From a bacterium (GTDB lineage Bacteria; Sumerlaeota; Sumerlaeia; SLMS01; JAHLLQ01): DNA of 64,000 nt. Where the stretch lies: positions 124,001 to 188,000 of the forward strand of contig JAHLLQ010000005.1 in assembly GCA_020444065.1 (NCBI GenBank), written 5' to 3'. Positions 1 through 8,173 of this stretch are shown here, one piece after another; within the stretch, counting starts at the first letter, position 1, and each line of letters starts with the position of its first letter. A program made the translations under genes and the position numbers. Below the pieces are notes generated by a model. The model worked only from the letters and a program-made list of their open reading frames with translations, was not told where the DNA came from and searched no databases.

Positions 1-1304
1 GCGTACGTCCGCAGGGCCTTCAGATCCTCAGGGAACGACTCGAGAATCTCATCGAGCAGGAAACGAGCAGACATGAAGTCATCCGCTTCGCGATAGAGGT
101 TGATCAGTTTGTATTGGAGATCGGCGACCATGTCGTGATTGCCGATCTGGCGATGTGCCGTGATCAGTCGCTCGATCAGCGCTGAACTGTCCGATTGCAC
201 ATTCGCCAGGCTTTGCAGGCCCTCGACCGCTTCCTCGAACGCCTCGCGTCCCATCAATTCGTCGATCAACTCGACGGCTCGTGTGAAGTCCTCGTGCGGC
301 AGACCGCGCTGGATAAACAGATCGATCATGTCCAACGCAACCTGATCGTTCTGTGGCTGGATCGCCAGAATCGCATCGAGTGTTTCGGCGGCGGCGACCA
401 ATTCTGCGTCGACAATCTGCTTCTTCGCGACCGCGCGCAAATCCGCGACGGCTTCATCGGGCCGTCCGAGCGTGATCAGCAACTGAGTGATGATCGGGCG
501 GACCTCGACGCCTTCGGGCGCAATGGTTTCCACGTGGCGATAGGCTTCAAGAGCACGCTCGTACTCCTGGGCCATCTCCGCGGCATCTGCCAGCAGCATC
601 AATTCCTCGAAGGCTCGCTCGTCGTGCCCTTCGGCTAGGTAGTGCCGCGCCATCATCTCGCGTACGGCGACGGACTCCGGATCGCGATCGAGTTGCTCCT
701 GCGCCAGTTCCAGGAATTGCTCCGTGTTGCCGGCCTGGCGTTCCGCCTCGATCAGGCGGAGGCTGAATTCTTCCGTCTCGTTGCTACGACCGGTTTCCTC
801 CAGCAGACGGATTTGCACACGCAGCGCTTTTGGATGATGCGGCTTGCTGTTCAGAATCCGCCGCAGCCTCTTTTCCGCTTCTTCGCGGTACATGCTGCGA
901 TGCTTGTCTTTCAGCGATAGGAGTTCGACGAAGTTCTCCGCCTCCTCGACCATCGCATCGATGTCTTCCGTTTCGGCGCCCAGCAGGATATCGATCTCGT
1001 ACTCATCGACCAGGCGCTTCAGGGCCGCGTCGTAGTCCCAGCCGCGCGATCGCGCGACAAGGTCGATCAGATCTCCGCCGCCGGACCCGTCGCATTCCGC
1101 ATAAGAGCACCGGTATGCCCGGCGCCCCTCATCCACCGTCAGCGTCCGGAACACCTGTTCTCCATGGATCGGACAGTAGCACCGAATCACGCCACCGCCG
1201 CGCTGGATCGACTCGGTGTGGTAGTCGACGAACTCCAGCACATCGAGCGCTTCCAGCTCGCTGAGGACCTTCTGAATGATGTTCTCTGGATAACCGCTGC
1301 TCAT
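1..1304 (-). CDS. CHC2-type zinc finger / TPR repeat protein (C-terminus beyond window)
   Basis: Translated here by reading the minus strand from the ATG at 1304; 434 codons are visible and no stop occurs before the window edge. Residues 8-105 resemble the DNA-primase-type CHC2 zinc module: a CPIH motif (C44, H47), then C66 and C71, followed by a GDLIDLV segment like the one after the DnaG zinc site. The last pair is spaced C-x4-C rather than the usual C-x2-C. From about residue 115 the protein is a continuous helical array with TPR-like periodicity. No Toprim or helicase domain is visible. In known families CHC2 modules bind DNA and TPRs bind proteins, so this may be a nucleic-acid-associated scaffold; that role is inferred. 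The small membrane protein gene 131 bases upstream is on the same strand. Confidence 0.75.
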   Translation of the reverse strand, partial: MSSGYPENIIQKVLSELEALDVLEFVDYHTESIQRGGGVIRCYCPIHGEQVFRTLTVDEGRRAYRCSYAECDGSGGGDLIDLVARSRGWDYDAALKRLVDEYEIDILLGAETEDIDAMVEEAENFVELLSLKDKHRSMYREEAEKRLRRILNSKPHHPKALRVQIRLLEETGRSNETEEFSLRLIEAERQAGNTEQFLELAQEQLDRDPESVAVREMMARHYLAEGHDERAFEELMLLADAAEMAQEYERALEAYRHVETIAPEGVEVRPIITQLLITLGRPDEAVADLRAVAKKQIVDAELVAAAETLDAILAIQPQNDQVALDMIDLFIQRGLPHEDFTRAVELIDELMGREAFEEAVEGLQSLANVQSDSSALIERLITAHRQIGNHDMVADLQYKLINLYREADDFMSARFLLDEILESFPEDLKALRTY

Positions 1305-1435
1305 GGGTGCCAGACTCTCACGGCGACCGGCACATTCCCCCCCGGCAGCCGCGGCTTAGGATCGACTTCTAGGAGTACGCTGTGTGGGAAAACGTGTCAA
1401 AAGGAAGTGCGCTGGCGAGCGAGGCGATTATTGGT

Positions 1436-1792
1436 CTACGACATCAGCAACCCCAGCAGGATCAGCCCGATCACGGCGAACAGGGTCATTCCTGAGCAGC
1501 CCAGGCCGCACCCGCCGAGAGCCTTCTTTCGATTCTGCTGAAAAAGGGAGGCGACCCCCAGCAAGAACGCCACGATATCGATCATCATCAAGCCGATGAT
1601 CGCCAGGCCGAGCAACATTGTCTGCGGCGTCTCGCCCTGCATGGAACCGGGAGAAGCCATCTCGGCCGCCGTTGCCACCGCAAAGACCAAGATAATCCCC
1701 AGCCCGGCAAGCAAGCTGATGACCAGCGACCAGATTCCAAAACCGGAGTGCTTTGGCTCCGGCGGATACTCCTGCCACCCCCACTGTTCCAT
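1436..1792 (-). CDS. Small three-helix membrane protein, DUF4190-like
   Basis: A 118-residue protein with three hydrophobic segments at about residues 18-43, 58-82 and 95-117, and a Gly/Cys-rich stretch (GGCGLGCSG) before the last one. Size, topology and a polar aromatic N-terminus resemble DUF4190-type proteins, but the match is by eye and the function is unknown. The ATG at 1792 was chosen over the ATG at 1807 because AAGGAGG lies just upstream of it; the longer start would place this ribosome site inside the coding region. It is transcribed toward the CHC2/TPR gene and divergently from the STAS operon across a 230-base spacer. Confidence 0.7.
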   Translation of the reverse strand: MEQWGWQEYPPEPKHSGFGIWSLVISLLAGLGIILVFAVATAAEMASPGSMQGETPQTMLLGLAIIGLMMIDIVAFLLGVASLFQQNRKKALGGCGLGCSGMTLFAVIGLILLGLLMS

Positions 1793-2022
1793 GGCGACCT
1801 CCTTCATTTTCTACATAGACGGCTGGCAAAGTCAGGAGAAAGTGTGGGCCGTGCCCCGCAAGGGGAGCAAGCGCGAACGCGCAGATAGGAGAGACCCCGC
1901 AATCCGTGCGACTTCCCGCCGTGGGGGCCTGCCTGCTCAAAAACGGTTGCGATGCTCTCGTTGAGGGGCAGACAATGGCTAAACGGTAGGCCATCCAGTC
2001 TTTGCCAGGGAGAAGGCACACT

Positions 2023-2370
2023 ATGGAGTTTCAAATCGACGAGAAAGGCGCCTGCGAGGTCATCCGCATGGAGGGCCGCCTCGACTTGGCCGGAGCGGAG
2101 GCCGCTGAGGGCTTCTTCAACGAGTTCCGATCCAAGCCCATGAAGGGGCGCCAACTGATCGTCAGCTTCAAAGACGTTCCGTACATCAGTTCCAGCGGCT
2201 TGCGGGTCCTTGTGGCTGCATTGAACGACATCCAGGAAAAGGGCGGCGCCATGGTCCTCTGCGACATGAACGTTGCTGTCGAGGAAGTTTTCCAATTCGC
2301 CGGCCTGGACACCGTCTTCCGCATCTATCGCGAGGAGGACGAGGCCTACTCGGAGTTGGCCAAATCCTGA
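2023..2370 (+). CDS. STAS-domain anti-sigma factor antagonist (RsbV/SpoIIAA-like)
   Basis: A 115-residue single STAS domain. The segment VPYISSSGLRVLVAAL (residues 52-67) holds the serine (S57 or S58) that is phosphorylated in SpoIIAA/RsbV proteins, and the RLDLAGAEA strand-helix near residue 19 is also typical. In partner switching the unphosphorylated antagonist binds the RsbW-type kinase and frees its target. The start at 2023 follows a GGGAGAAGG ribosome site, so the seven-residue upstream extension is not needed. It is first in a same-strand run with an HATPase kinase (20 bases downstream), a second STAS protein and an HD hydrolase. No sigma factor gene is visible nearby, so the target is unknown. 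Confidence 0.88.
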   Translation: MEFQIDEKGACEVIRMEGRLDLAGAEAAEGFFNEFRSKPMKGRQLIVSFKDVPYISSSGLRVLVAALNDIQEKGGAMVLCDMNVAVEEVFQFAGLDTVFRIYREEDEAYSELAKS

Positions 2371-2389
2371 GAAGGGCGGTCGCCAGGCC

Positions 2390-2839
2390 ATGGGTCCTGA
2401 CCGAAGTCTCAAAGTTGAGCTAAATGCCGACCCCTGCATGCTGGTGGTCGTCTGCTCCGCCGTGCGGCAGTTCGCGGAGGCTTGCGGCATGGACGAGCGA
2501 AACAGCCAGCGCCTCGAACTCGCGACCGACGAAATCTGCTCCAACATCATCTGCCACGCCTACGGCCAGGACCCCTCCGAGACCTTCCGCCTGGAGGCCG
2601 ATGTCGAGGATGAGATCCTGGAGATCCGGATCTACGACCACGGCAAGGGCTTCGAACTCGAAGACGTGAAGAAGCCCGATATCACCTGCCCGCTGAATGA
2701 ACGCCAGATCGGGGGCCTGGGGATCTTCCTGGTCCGCAAGGTTGTCGATTCTCTCAGTTACGGTTCCGTCGAAAGCGGCGAGAACTGCTTCCGATTTACC
2801 AAACGGATTGAAACCCTGCCCCACGCGGCGGAGGCCTGA
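2390..2839 (+). CDS. RsbW-like serine kinase / anti-sigma factor (HATPase_c)
   Basis: A 149-residue GHKL ATPase of the RsbW/SpoIIAB group. The N-box is ELATDEICSNIICHAY (E48, N52), the G1 box is DHGKGF (D83, G85, G87) and the G2 box is GGLGIFLVRKVVD (G108-G111). These proteins phosphorylate the serine of a partner STAS protein and sequester a sigma factor or other target. The start at 2390 follows GAAGGGCGG and lies beyond the upstream STAS stop; the reading frame stays open much further upstream, but that part overlaps the first STAS gene and is not protein-like. It lies between two STAS genes, which gives it two candidate substrates. Confidence 0.9.
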   Translation: MGPDRSLKVELNADPCMLVVVCSAVRQFAEACGMDERNSQRLELATDEICSNIICHAYGQDPSETFRLEADVEDEILEIRIYDHGKGFELEDVKKPDITCPLNERQIGGLGIFLVRKVVDSLSYGSVESGENCFRFTKRIETLPHAAEA

Positions 2840-2848
2840 GACTCAGCC

Positions 2849-3157
2849 ATGAAATTCTGCCTCGAGTTCGAACAGGACACCGCCCACCTGCGCCTGATCG
2901 GGCGGTTCGATCTGGCGGCGGCCAAGCGCTTTCGTGGCCTGGCCCAGTGGATCGGCGACAGCGACGTGAGGTCGCTTGAAGTAGAACTGAGCCAACTGCA
3001 GTTCCTCGATTCCTCCGGCATCGGGGTACTCCTGCTGCTGCGGAACGGCATCGAGAAGAAACAGGGCCGTATGTCTCTGCGCAAGATTCCGCCGGCCATC
3101 AATGAAACCCTCTACAATGCCGGCCTGGAGGAAGTCTTTCGCCTTGCCGACCCGTGA
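2849..3157 (+). CDS. Second STAS-domain anti-sigma factor antagonist-like protein
   Basis: A 102-residue STAS domain with the motif QFLDSSGIGVLLLL (residues 51-64), where S55 or S56 is the likely phosphorylation site. It differs clearly from the STAS protein at 2023: this copy has the canonical aspartate (D54) before the serines, whereas the other has VPYIS. Gaps of 9 bases upstream and 3 bases downstream indicate one transcript with the kinase and the HD hydrolase. Two antagonists around one kinase could give two inputs or a forward/reverse pair; this is inference from gene order. Confidence 0.87.
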   Translation: MKFCLEFEQDTAHLRLIGRFDLAAAKRFRGLAQWIGDSDVRSLEVELSQLQFLDSSGIGVLLLLRNGIEKKQGRMSLRKIPPAINETLYNAGLEEVFRLADP

Positions 3158-3160
3158 CCC

Positions 3161-4474
3161 ATGGCCAGAGAAAAACTCTATCGCGATTCCGTACACGACC
3201 TGATCCTGCTCAATCTGGACGACCCCAGCGACCACTTGCTGGGGCGCCTGATCGATAGCCGGGAATTCCAACGACTCCGCCGCATCAAGCAGCTCGGCAT
3301 GGCCCACATGGCCTTCCATGGCGCCGAGCATAGCCGCTTCTGCCACTCCTTCGGCGTGATGCACCTGACGCGGAGGCTGATCAACCGCCTGCGCCAGGAC
3401 AACCCGATCGAGGACAGCGAAGCGCTGGCCGTGATGTGCGCCGGCTTGCTCCACGACCTCGGCCACGGGCCGTTCAGCCACGTGATCGAGAAGTACTTCC
3501 CCGAGGGGCACGAAACCTGGACCCAGCGGATTATTCTGCACCCCGATACGGAAGTGAACGCGATCCTGGAAAGCTACTCCCCCGGCTTCTCCGCGCATGT
3601 CGCCGCGGTGCTGCGCGGCGAGGCCGAACCGCGCTGGCTGAACTGGCTGATCTCCAGCCAGCTCGATGTCGATCGATTCGACTATCTGCTGCGCGACAGC
3701 CACATGACCGGTGTGAAGTACGGCGTGTTCGACCTCGAGCGCCTGATGCTGATGCTGCGCGTCAGCCCCGATGGCGACCGCATCGTCGTGTCGCCCAAGG
3801 GTGTCCTGCCGGTCGAGAAGTACCTGCAGTCGCGCTATCAGATGTACCGGCAGGTCTACTTCCACAAGACGGTGACGGCCGCCGAGGCGATGCTGATGGG
3901 AGTGCTTGGGCGCGCGAGCGAGCTGGCGCGCGAGAACGGCGCCTGTCCGGAGGTCGCAGCCGACTCACCGTTCGGCCGCATCCTGCGCGGCGAGCAGGAT
4001 CTCGAAGTCGCCGACTACCTTCAGCTCGATGACTCCGTAATTCTCGGCGCGCTGAATCACTGGTCGCGGACGGACGATCCCATCCTGCGCGACTTGTCCT
4101 TCCGGCTGCTCAACCGGCGGCTCTTCAAGTCGCTGGAAATCGCCAATTTCGAAGAGCATGACCTTGAGATCAAAATGCGCATCGCCGAGGCGGAAAAGAT
4201 CATCAGCGATGCCGGCCTGGATCCGCGATACAATCTTCTCTATTCGATGAGCGCCGACACGCCGTATCGCCCCTACAATCCGCGGACGGACAAGACTGGT
4301 GCGGTGATTTGGGTAGAAGATCCCGTCACCGGCCAGTTGCGCGACGTCAAAGACGTCTCGCCGACGATCCGCGCCTTCACCGAATCGCCCTACACGATCT
4401 GGCGCGTCTTTTTCCCCGAAGCCGCCAGCGACATCCGGGTGCGCGAGCGAATAACCGAAGCGTTTGTTGGGTGA
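3161..4474 (+). CDS. HD-domain phosphohydrolase, SAMHD1/YdhJ-like (candidate dNTP triphosphohydrolase)
   Basis: A 437-residue HD-superfamily hydrolase. Metal ligands typical of the SAMHD1-like group are visible: H62 in EHSRFCHSFGV, H98-D99 in GLLHDLGHGPFSH, and the aspartate of SQLDVDRFDYLLRDS near residue 168. The N-terminal VHDLI and RIKQLG motifs are also standard for this group. Characterised relatives cleave dNTPs to deoxynucleosides and triphosphate, but this bacterial branch is mostly untested and other nucleotides are possible. It starts three bases after the second STAS stop, so it is very probably co-translated with the partner-switch module, which might control it. A palindrome array follows the stop. 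Confidence 0.88.
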   Translation: MAREKLYRDSVHDLILLNLDDPSDHLLGRLIDSREFQRLRRIKQLGMAHMAFHGAEHSRFCHSFGVMHLTRRLINRLRQDNPIEDSEALAVMCAGLLHDLGHGPFSHVIEKYFPEGHETWTQRIILHPDTEVNAILESYSPGFSAHVAAVLRGEAEPRWLNWLISSQLDVDRFDYLLRDSHMTGVKYGVFDLERLMLMLRVSPDGDRIVVSPKGVLPVEKYLQSRYQMYRQVYFHKTVTAAEAMLMGVLGRASELARENGACPEVAADSPFGRILRGEQDLEVADYLQLDDSVILGALNHWSRTDDPILRDLSFRLLNRRLFKSLEIANFEEHDLEIKMRIAEAEKIISDAGLDPRYNLLYSMSADTPYRPYNPRTDKTGAVIWVEDPVTGQLRDVKDVSPTIRAFTESPYTIWRVFFPEAASDIRVRERITEAFVG

Positions 4475-4585
4475 TGTGATCGATTGGTCGGGCCTTCAGC
4501 CCTCTGTGAGAATGACTCGCCGAAACCTGGCGCTGACGCGCCAGGCTGGAATTGGGCGCGCCGTTGGCGCTGAGTTTGGCGGCCC
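4475..4585. other. Palindrome-rich spacer downstream of the HD hydrolase gene
   Basis: No gene seen. Two inverted repeats are visible. CCTGGCG (4526-4532) pairs with CGCCAGG (4539-4545) across a six-base loop. ATTGGGC (4551-4557) pairs with GCCCAAT (4582-4588) around a GC-rich interior. Neither is followed by a U-run. With the tandem repeats that follow, they separate two convergent genes and may form mRNA 3' ends for both strands. Confidence 0.6.
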
Positions 4586-4922
4586 AATCGAAGAGGGGCA
4601 ACGCCCCGGTCCATACCAGGCTTGGGCGACAGCCCAAGTACAGTGATTGATGAGTCAGAGGCAACATCAGGGCGGATGCAGATGGGCCGAACGAGACGAG
4701 AGGACCGTGCTTAGATTCGGAGCTGAATCGCAGAGGGGCAACGCCCCGGTCCATACCAGGCTTGGGCGACAGCCCAAGTACAGTGATTGATGAGTCAGAG
4801 GCAACATCAGGGCCGATGCAGATGGGCCGAACGAGACGAGAGGATCGTGCTAAGATTCGGAGCTGAATCGCAGAGGGGCAGCGCCCCGACCCATACCAGG
4901 CTTGGGCGACAGCCCAAGTACA
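4586..4922. repeat. 140-bp tandem direct repeat, 2.4 copies, each with two hairpins
   Basis: Copy 1 is 4586-4725, copy 2 is 4726-4865, and a partial copy 3 is 4866-4922. Copies 1 and 2 differ at only about four positions. Each copy carries GGGGCAACGCCCC (five-base arms) and CTTGGGCGACAGCCCAAG (seven-base arms; 4621-4638, 4761-4778 and 4901-4918). In copy 3 the first hairpin is GGGGCAGCGCCCC, so the loop changed and the stem was kept. This resembles REP-type intergenic palindromes more than a CRISPR or a coding repeat. Another hairpin, GCGCTGAAAGCGC, follows near 4942. Confidence 0.92.
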
Positions 4923-4970
4923 TGGAGCGACGAGAGTCCGAGCGCTGAAAGCGCGACCCACCGATTTCCC

Positions 4971-5420
4971 CTAAACCTGCGGCCTTCCCGAGAACATCGG
5001 TTCGCCTTTGAAGAACTGTGTGAACAGGACGCCCGCCAGCACGGGCACGCGGTAGATGCCCTTCTTGAAGAGGGCCGCCACGCCGCCGATCAAGACCCCG
5101 AGCGCGATAGCGCTCGTCGCCACCGCGGACCAGATGGGGTTTGCCCCGAAGCCTAGCATCAGGAACTGCCCCAGGAACCCCAGGACCAGCAGGCCGAGCT
5201 CGATCGCCGCCAGTTGCGTCGCCAGGAATCGTGTGCCGCCCGCCCGTGGCATCGAGATAGCCAGGAAAATGATTCCCGCTACCGGCGATAACGGCGCGAT
5301 GCACAGCACTGGCATCAGAACCAGCGGCACCAGCGCCAGGTGCGCCGCCGCAAGCAGACCGCGATCATCGGAGTTGGACTCCAGATCGTCGATGGTTTCG
5401 TAGACTTCTTCTTCGCTCAC
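4971..5420 (-). CDS. Multi-pass membrane protein coupled to the molybdenum hydroxylase gene
   Basis: A 149-residue protein with an acidic N-terminus (SEEEVYETIDD) and four or five hydrophobic segments between residues 24 and 135. I do not recognise the family. The GTG start at 5420 overlaps the TGA of the upstream molybdenum hydroxylase gene as GTGA, with GGAAG just before it, which suggests translational coupling. It is the last gene of the minus-strand operon and ends against the palindrome array. A role in assembly, anchoring or transport for the hydroxylase would be a guess from position only. Confidence 0.75.
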   Translation of the reverse strand: MSEEEVYETIDDLESNSDDRGLLAAAHLALVPLVLMPVLCIAPLSPVAGIIFLAISMPRAGGTRFLATQLAAIELGLLVLGFLGQFLMLGFGANPIWSAVATSAIALGVLIGGVAALFKKGIYRVPVLAGVLFTQFFKGEPMFSGRPQV

Positions 5421-8122
5421 TTTTTCTTCCCCAGAAGCGCCTTTGCCTGCGGACTATCGCTCATCGGCAGACGAATACGCAACTGTCCGTCGAAGCGGCG
5501 CATGGCCCCGGCGATGGCCGGCGCGGTCGGGACCAGCCCGATTTCGCCGACTCCCTTTGCGCCCCACGGCCCGTTGGGGTCCGGCTCCTCGATCAGGATC
5601 ACATCGATATCCGGCGTCTGGTGCGCGCGCAGAACCCCGAAAGCGCGCAAGTCCTTCGCCTGAACGTGACCGCCTTCGGATGGGCAGTCCTCCGTCAGCG
5701 CATAACCAATGCCCATGTGGACGGAGCCCTCGATCTGGCCCTCGCACAGAATGCGGTTCATTACGCGCCCGACGTCGTGGACGGCGATCACCCGATCCAG
5801 GTTTCCGTCGTCGTCGAGGATCGCCACCTGCGTTGCATAGCTGAACGCGAGGTGCGTCTTCGGCGGGCCGCCATCTTTGCCGCGCCGCTGGCCGAGGGGA
5901 ACGGTTTCGTCGTAGACATATTCGCCGCGGAAGATCCGGCCAACGAGGCCGGCAAGATCACTGGACTTCAGAGCCTCAGCGAGCTTCTCGCCGGCGAGCC
6001 GCACGGCGTGCCCGCCCAGGACCGTCGCGCGGCTGGCCGTCGTCATTCCGCACGGCGTGGGCCGGCTCGTATCGATGACGACGCGCACGCGGCGCGCTTC
6101 GACGGGTGCCGTCTCGCAGAGCGCCTGGATCAGAATCGTCAGCAGCCCCTGGCCCATCTCCGTGAAGCCCGTGAAGATCGCGAGGCCCGGCTGTCCGTCG
6201 GCCCATTGCTCGACGACAATCTCTGCCTCGCCGCTGTCCGGCATCCCATTTCCGATGCCCGTATTCTTGATACCACAGGCGATTCCGGCGTACCCAGCTG
6301 CAAAGTATTGAGACTTGACGGCTTCAAGCGTTTTCTTCAGCCCAACGCCGCCCTCCAGAACCTGGCCCGTGCAGAATGTGTCGCCGTCTTCGAGCGCATT
6401 CGCATACCGAATCGTCCACGGATCGGAGCCGACCTTGGCGGCCAGCAAATCGAGGCACTGCTCGATCCCCCATGCGACCTGATTGACGCCGAAGCCCCGC
6501 ATCGCCCCGCACGGAACGTTATTCGTGTAGGCCGCGATAGCCTCGACATCCACGTTCGAGACTCGATACGGACCGCAGGCATGGCCCGCTGCGCGCTCCA
6601 GCACCTTAGATCCCACCGAGGCGTAAGCCCCTGAATCGCCAACGATCCGCGCCTTGACTGCTTGCAGATTTCCCACCGCATCGCAGCCCACCCAATACTC
6701 GATCGTCATCGGGTGGCGCTTCGGATGGAGCCGAATAGACTCGGCGCGCGAAAGCGTGATCTTCACCGGGCGCCCGGTTGCCACCGCCAGCAGAGCCGTT
6801 TGGCCCTGGACAGAGAGGTCCTCCTTGCCGCCGAACCCGCCCCCGTTGCTGATCAGTTCGACTTGAACCTCGTCTTCGGAGAGACCCAGGAGCGAAGCAA
6901 TCTGGCGACGATCGTCGAAGACGCCCTGTCCTTGCGACAAGACATGTAGCTTGACAGAATCGCTGGTTGGCCCTTCGAAGTGTTCGTACGGTGGAGGCGT
7001 CTCATGCAGCCACTGCTCCGGCATGGCAAGGCAGGATTCGGGCTCGAGGAAAAGGTGCTCGATGCGCTGGGTCTCGAAGGACTCGTGAACGACGTGTTCG
7101 CAAGCGGCGAGGGCATCCTCGATCGGATCCCCCATGCGGACTGCGGACCGGCTGAGGACGTTGCCGTCCGGATGAATGTCCGGGTGGACGAGTGGCGCAC
7201 CCGGAGCCAGGGCCTCCTCCGCAGACGTCACGGGATCCAGAATCTCGTACTCAACCACAATGGCATCAGCGGCCCGGCGTGCGGCGGCGGGGGAGTCCGC
7301 GGCCACCGCAGCCAGCACATCGCCGGCGCAACGCGTCACCTCGCCCTCAGCGATGAAGACCGGCCAATCCCGGTAGACGAGTCCCTGGCGCCGTTCGCCC
7401 GGAACATCGAGCCAGGTCACGATCTGGTGAACGCCGGGCATCAACTCCGCCGCGGCGGTGTCGATGCGTTTGATCACGGCTCGCGGGTGATCGGAGAATC
7501 GCAGCGCCCCGTGGAGCATCCCGGCGACCTTGATGTCGGCGATATAGCGCTTCTCGCCCAGAGCGAAGGCCTCGCCCTGGAAGCGCGGCAGCCCCGAACC
7601 GAGCTTGCCGGACCAGTCGGCCCCGGGGATGGACTTGCCCTGACAGGCATCCCGATACACCCCAATCGCGTCTTCGATCTTCTTGTAACCTGTGCAACGG
7701 CAGAGATGCATCATCAAGCCGCGGCGGATATCATCGAGATCTGCCTCCGGCTTCTTCTCGATGATTGCCTTGGCCCGCATCGCGATACCGGGGATGCAGA
7801 ACCCGCATTGCAGGCCGCCGGTCACGTGAAATGCAGCCGCCAGTGCTCGGCGGTCCGCCTCGGGCAATCCCTCCAGCGTCGTCACAGCCTTTCCGGCCGC
7901 GCGAGAAGCTGGCATCACGCACGAGACCATCGGCCGCCCATCGACCAGAATCGTGCAACATCCGCACTGACCCATCGGCTGGCAGCCATTCTTGGGCGAC
8001 ACGATATCGAATCGTTCGCGGAGAACGTCGAGCAGCTTCTCGTCGGGTTCGATCTGGGTGGTGACTTCGCGTCCGTTGAGCAGGAAGGTCAGCGTTTCAG
8101 TTTCAGTCGTGGGTGGGTTCAT
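5417..8122 (-). CDS. Single-chain molybdenum hydroxylase, xanthine dehydrogenase type (XdhA / selenium-dependent-like)
   Basis: A 901-residue fusion of the iron-sulfur and molybdopterin subunits. Residues 10-75 hold the plant-type 2Fe-2S domain (NGCQPMGQCGCC), and residues 100-150 hold the second 2Fe-2S domain (CGFC, CRCTGY). The remainder is the large molybdopterin-binding region, including NGGGFGGKED, GAMRGFGVNQ and, near the C-terminus, GAKGVGEIGLVP with the expected active-site glutamate. The length matches one-chain aldehyde oxidoreductases (about 900 aa). The GCxxxGQCGCC spacing resembles the group annotated as selenium-dependent xanthine dehydrogenase. There is no FAD subunit gene, so electrons probably pass to another carrier. 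The ATG at 8122 was preferred; a TTG at 8143 would add seven residues, and neither has a clear ribosome site. Purine versus aldehyde substrate cannot be decided here. Confidence 0.9.
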   Translation of the reverse strand: MNPPTTETETLTFLLNGREVTTQIEPDEKLLDVLRERFDIVSPKNGCQPMGQCGCCTILVDGRPMVSCVMPASRAAGKAVTTLEGLPEADRRALAAAFHVTGGLQCGFCIPGIAMRAKAIIEKKPEADLDDIRRGLMMHLCRCTGYKKIEDAIGVYRDACQGKSIPGADWSGKLGSGLPRFQGEAFALGEKRYIADIKVAGMLHGALRFSDHPRAVIKRIDTAAAELMPGVHQIVTWLDVPGERRQGLVYRDWPVFIAEGEVTRCAGDVLAAVAADSPAAARRAADAIVVEYEILDPVTSAEEALAPGAPLVHPDIHPDGNVLSRSAVRMGDPIEDALAACEHVVHESFETQRIEHLFLEPESCLAMPEQWLHETPPPYEHFEGPTSDSVKLHVLSQGQGVFDDRRQIASLLGLSEDEVQVELISNGGGFGGKEDLSVQGQTALLAVATGRPVKITLSRAESIRLHPKRHPMTIEYWVGCDAVGNLQAVKARIVGDSGAYASVGSKVLERAAGHACGPYRVSNVDVEAIAAYTNNVPCGAMRGFGVNQVAWGIEQCLDLLAAKVGSDPWTIRYANALEDGDTFCTGQVLEGGVGLKKTLEAVKSQYFAAGYAGIACGIKNTGIGNGMPDSGEAEIVVEQWADGQPGLAIFTGFTEMGQGLLTILIQALCETAPVEARRVRVVIDTSRPTPCGMTTASRATVLGGHAVRLAGEKLAEALKSSDLAGLVGRIFRGEYVYDETVPLGQRRGKDGGPPKTHLAFSYATQVAILDDDGNLDRVIAVHDVGRVMNRILCEGQIEGSVHMGIGYALTEDCPSEGGHVQAKDLRAFGVLRAHQTPDIDVILIEEPDPNGPWGAKGVGEIGLVPTAPAIAGAMRRFDGQLRIRLPMSDSPQAKALLGKKK

Positions 8123-8173
8123 GAAGGAATTTGCGTCAAGCAATAATGCTTGTCTAGATTTGGGCGAGCTACG

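Noticed and set aside
2843-3865. A 340-codon antisense frame over the second STAS gene and the HD gene
   Set aside because: Both sense genes are conserved families; the antisense product is low-complexity His/Gln-rich sequence.
4586-4922. The direct repeats considered as a CRISPR array
   Set aside because: The units are contiguous 140-bp near-identical copies without unique spacers, and no cas genes are near.
4377-4961. A repeat-derived open frame with recurring YLGCRPSLVW segments
   Set aside because: It translates the 140-bp palindromic repeats; the repetition comes from the DNA structure and has no start signal.
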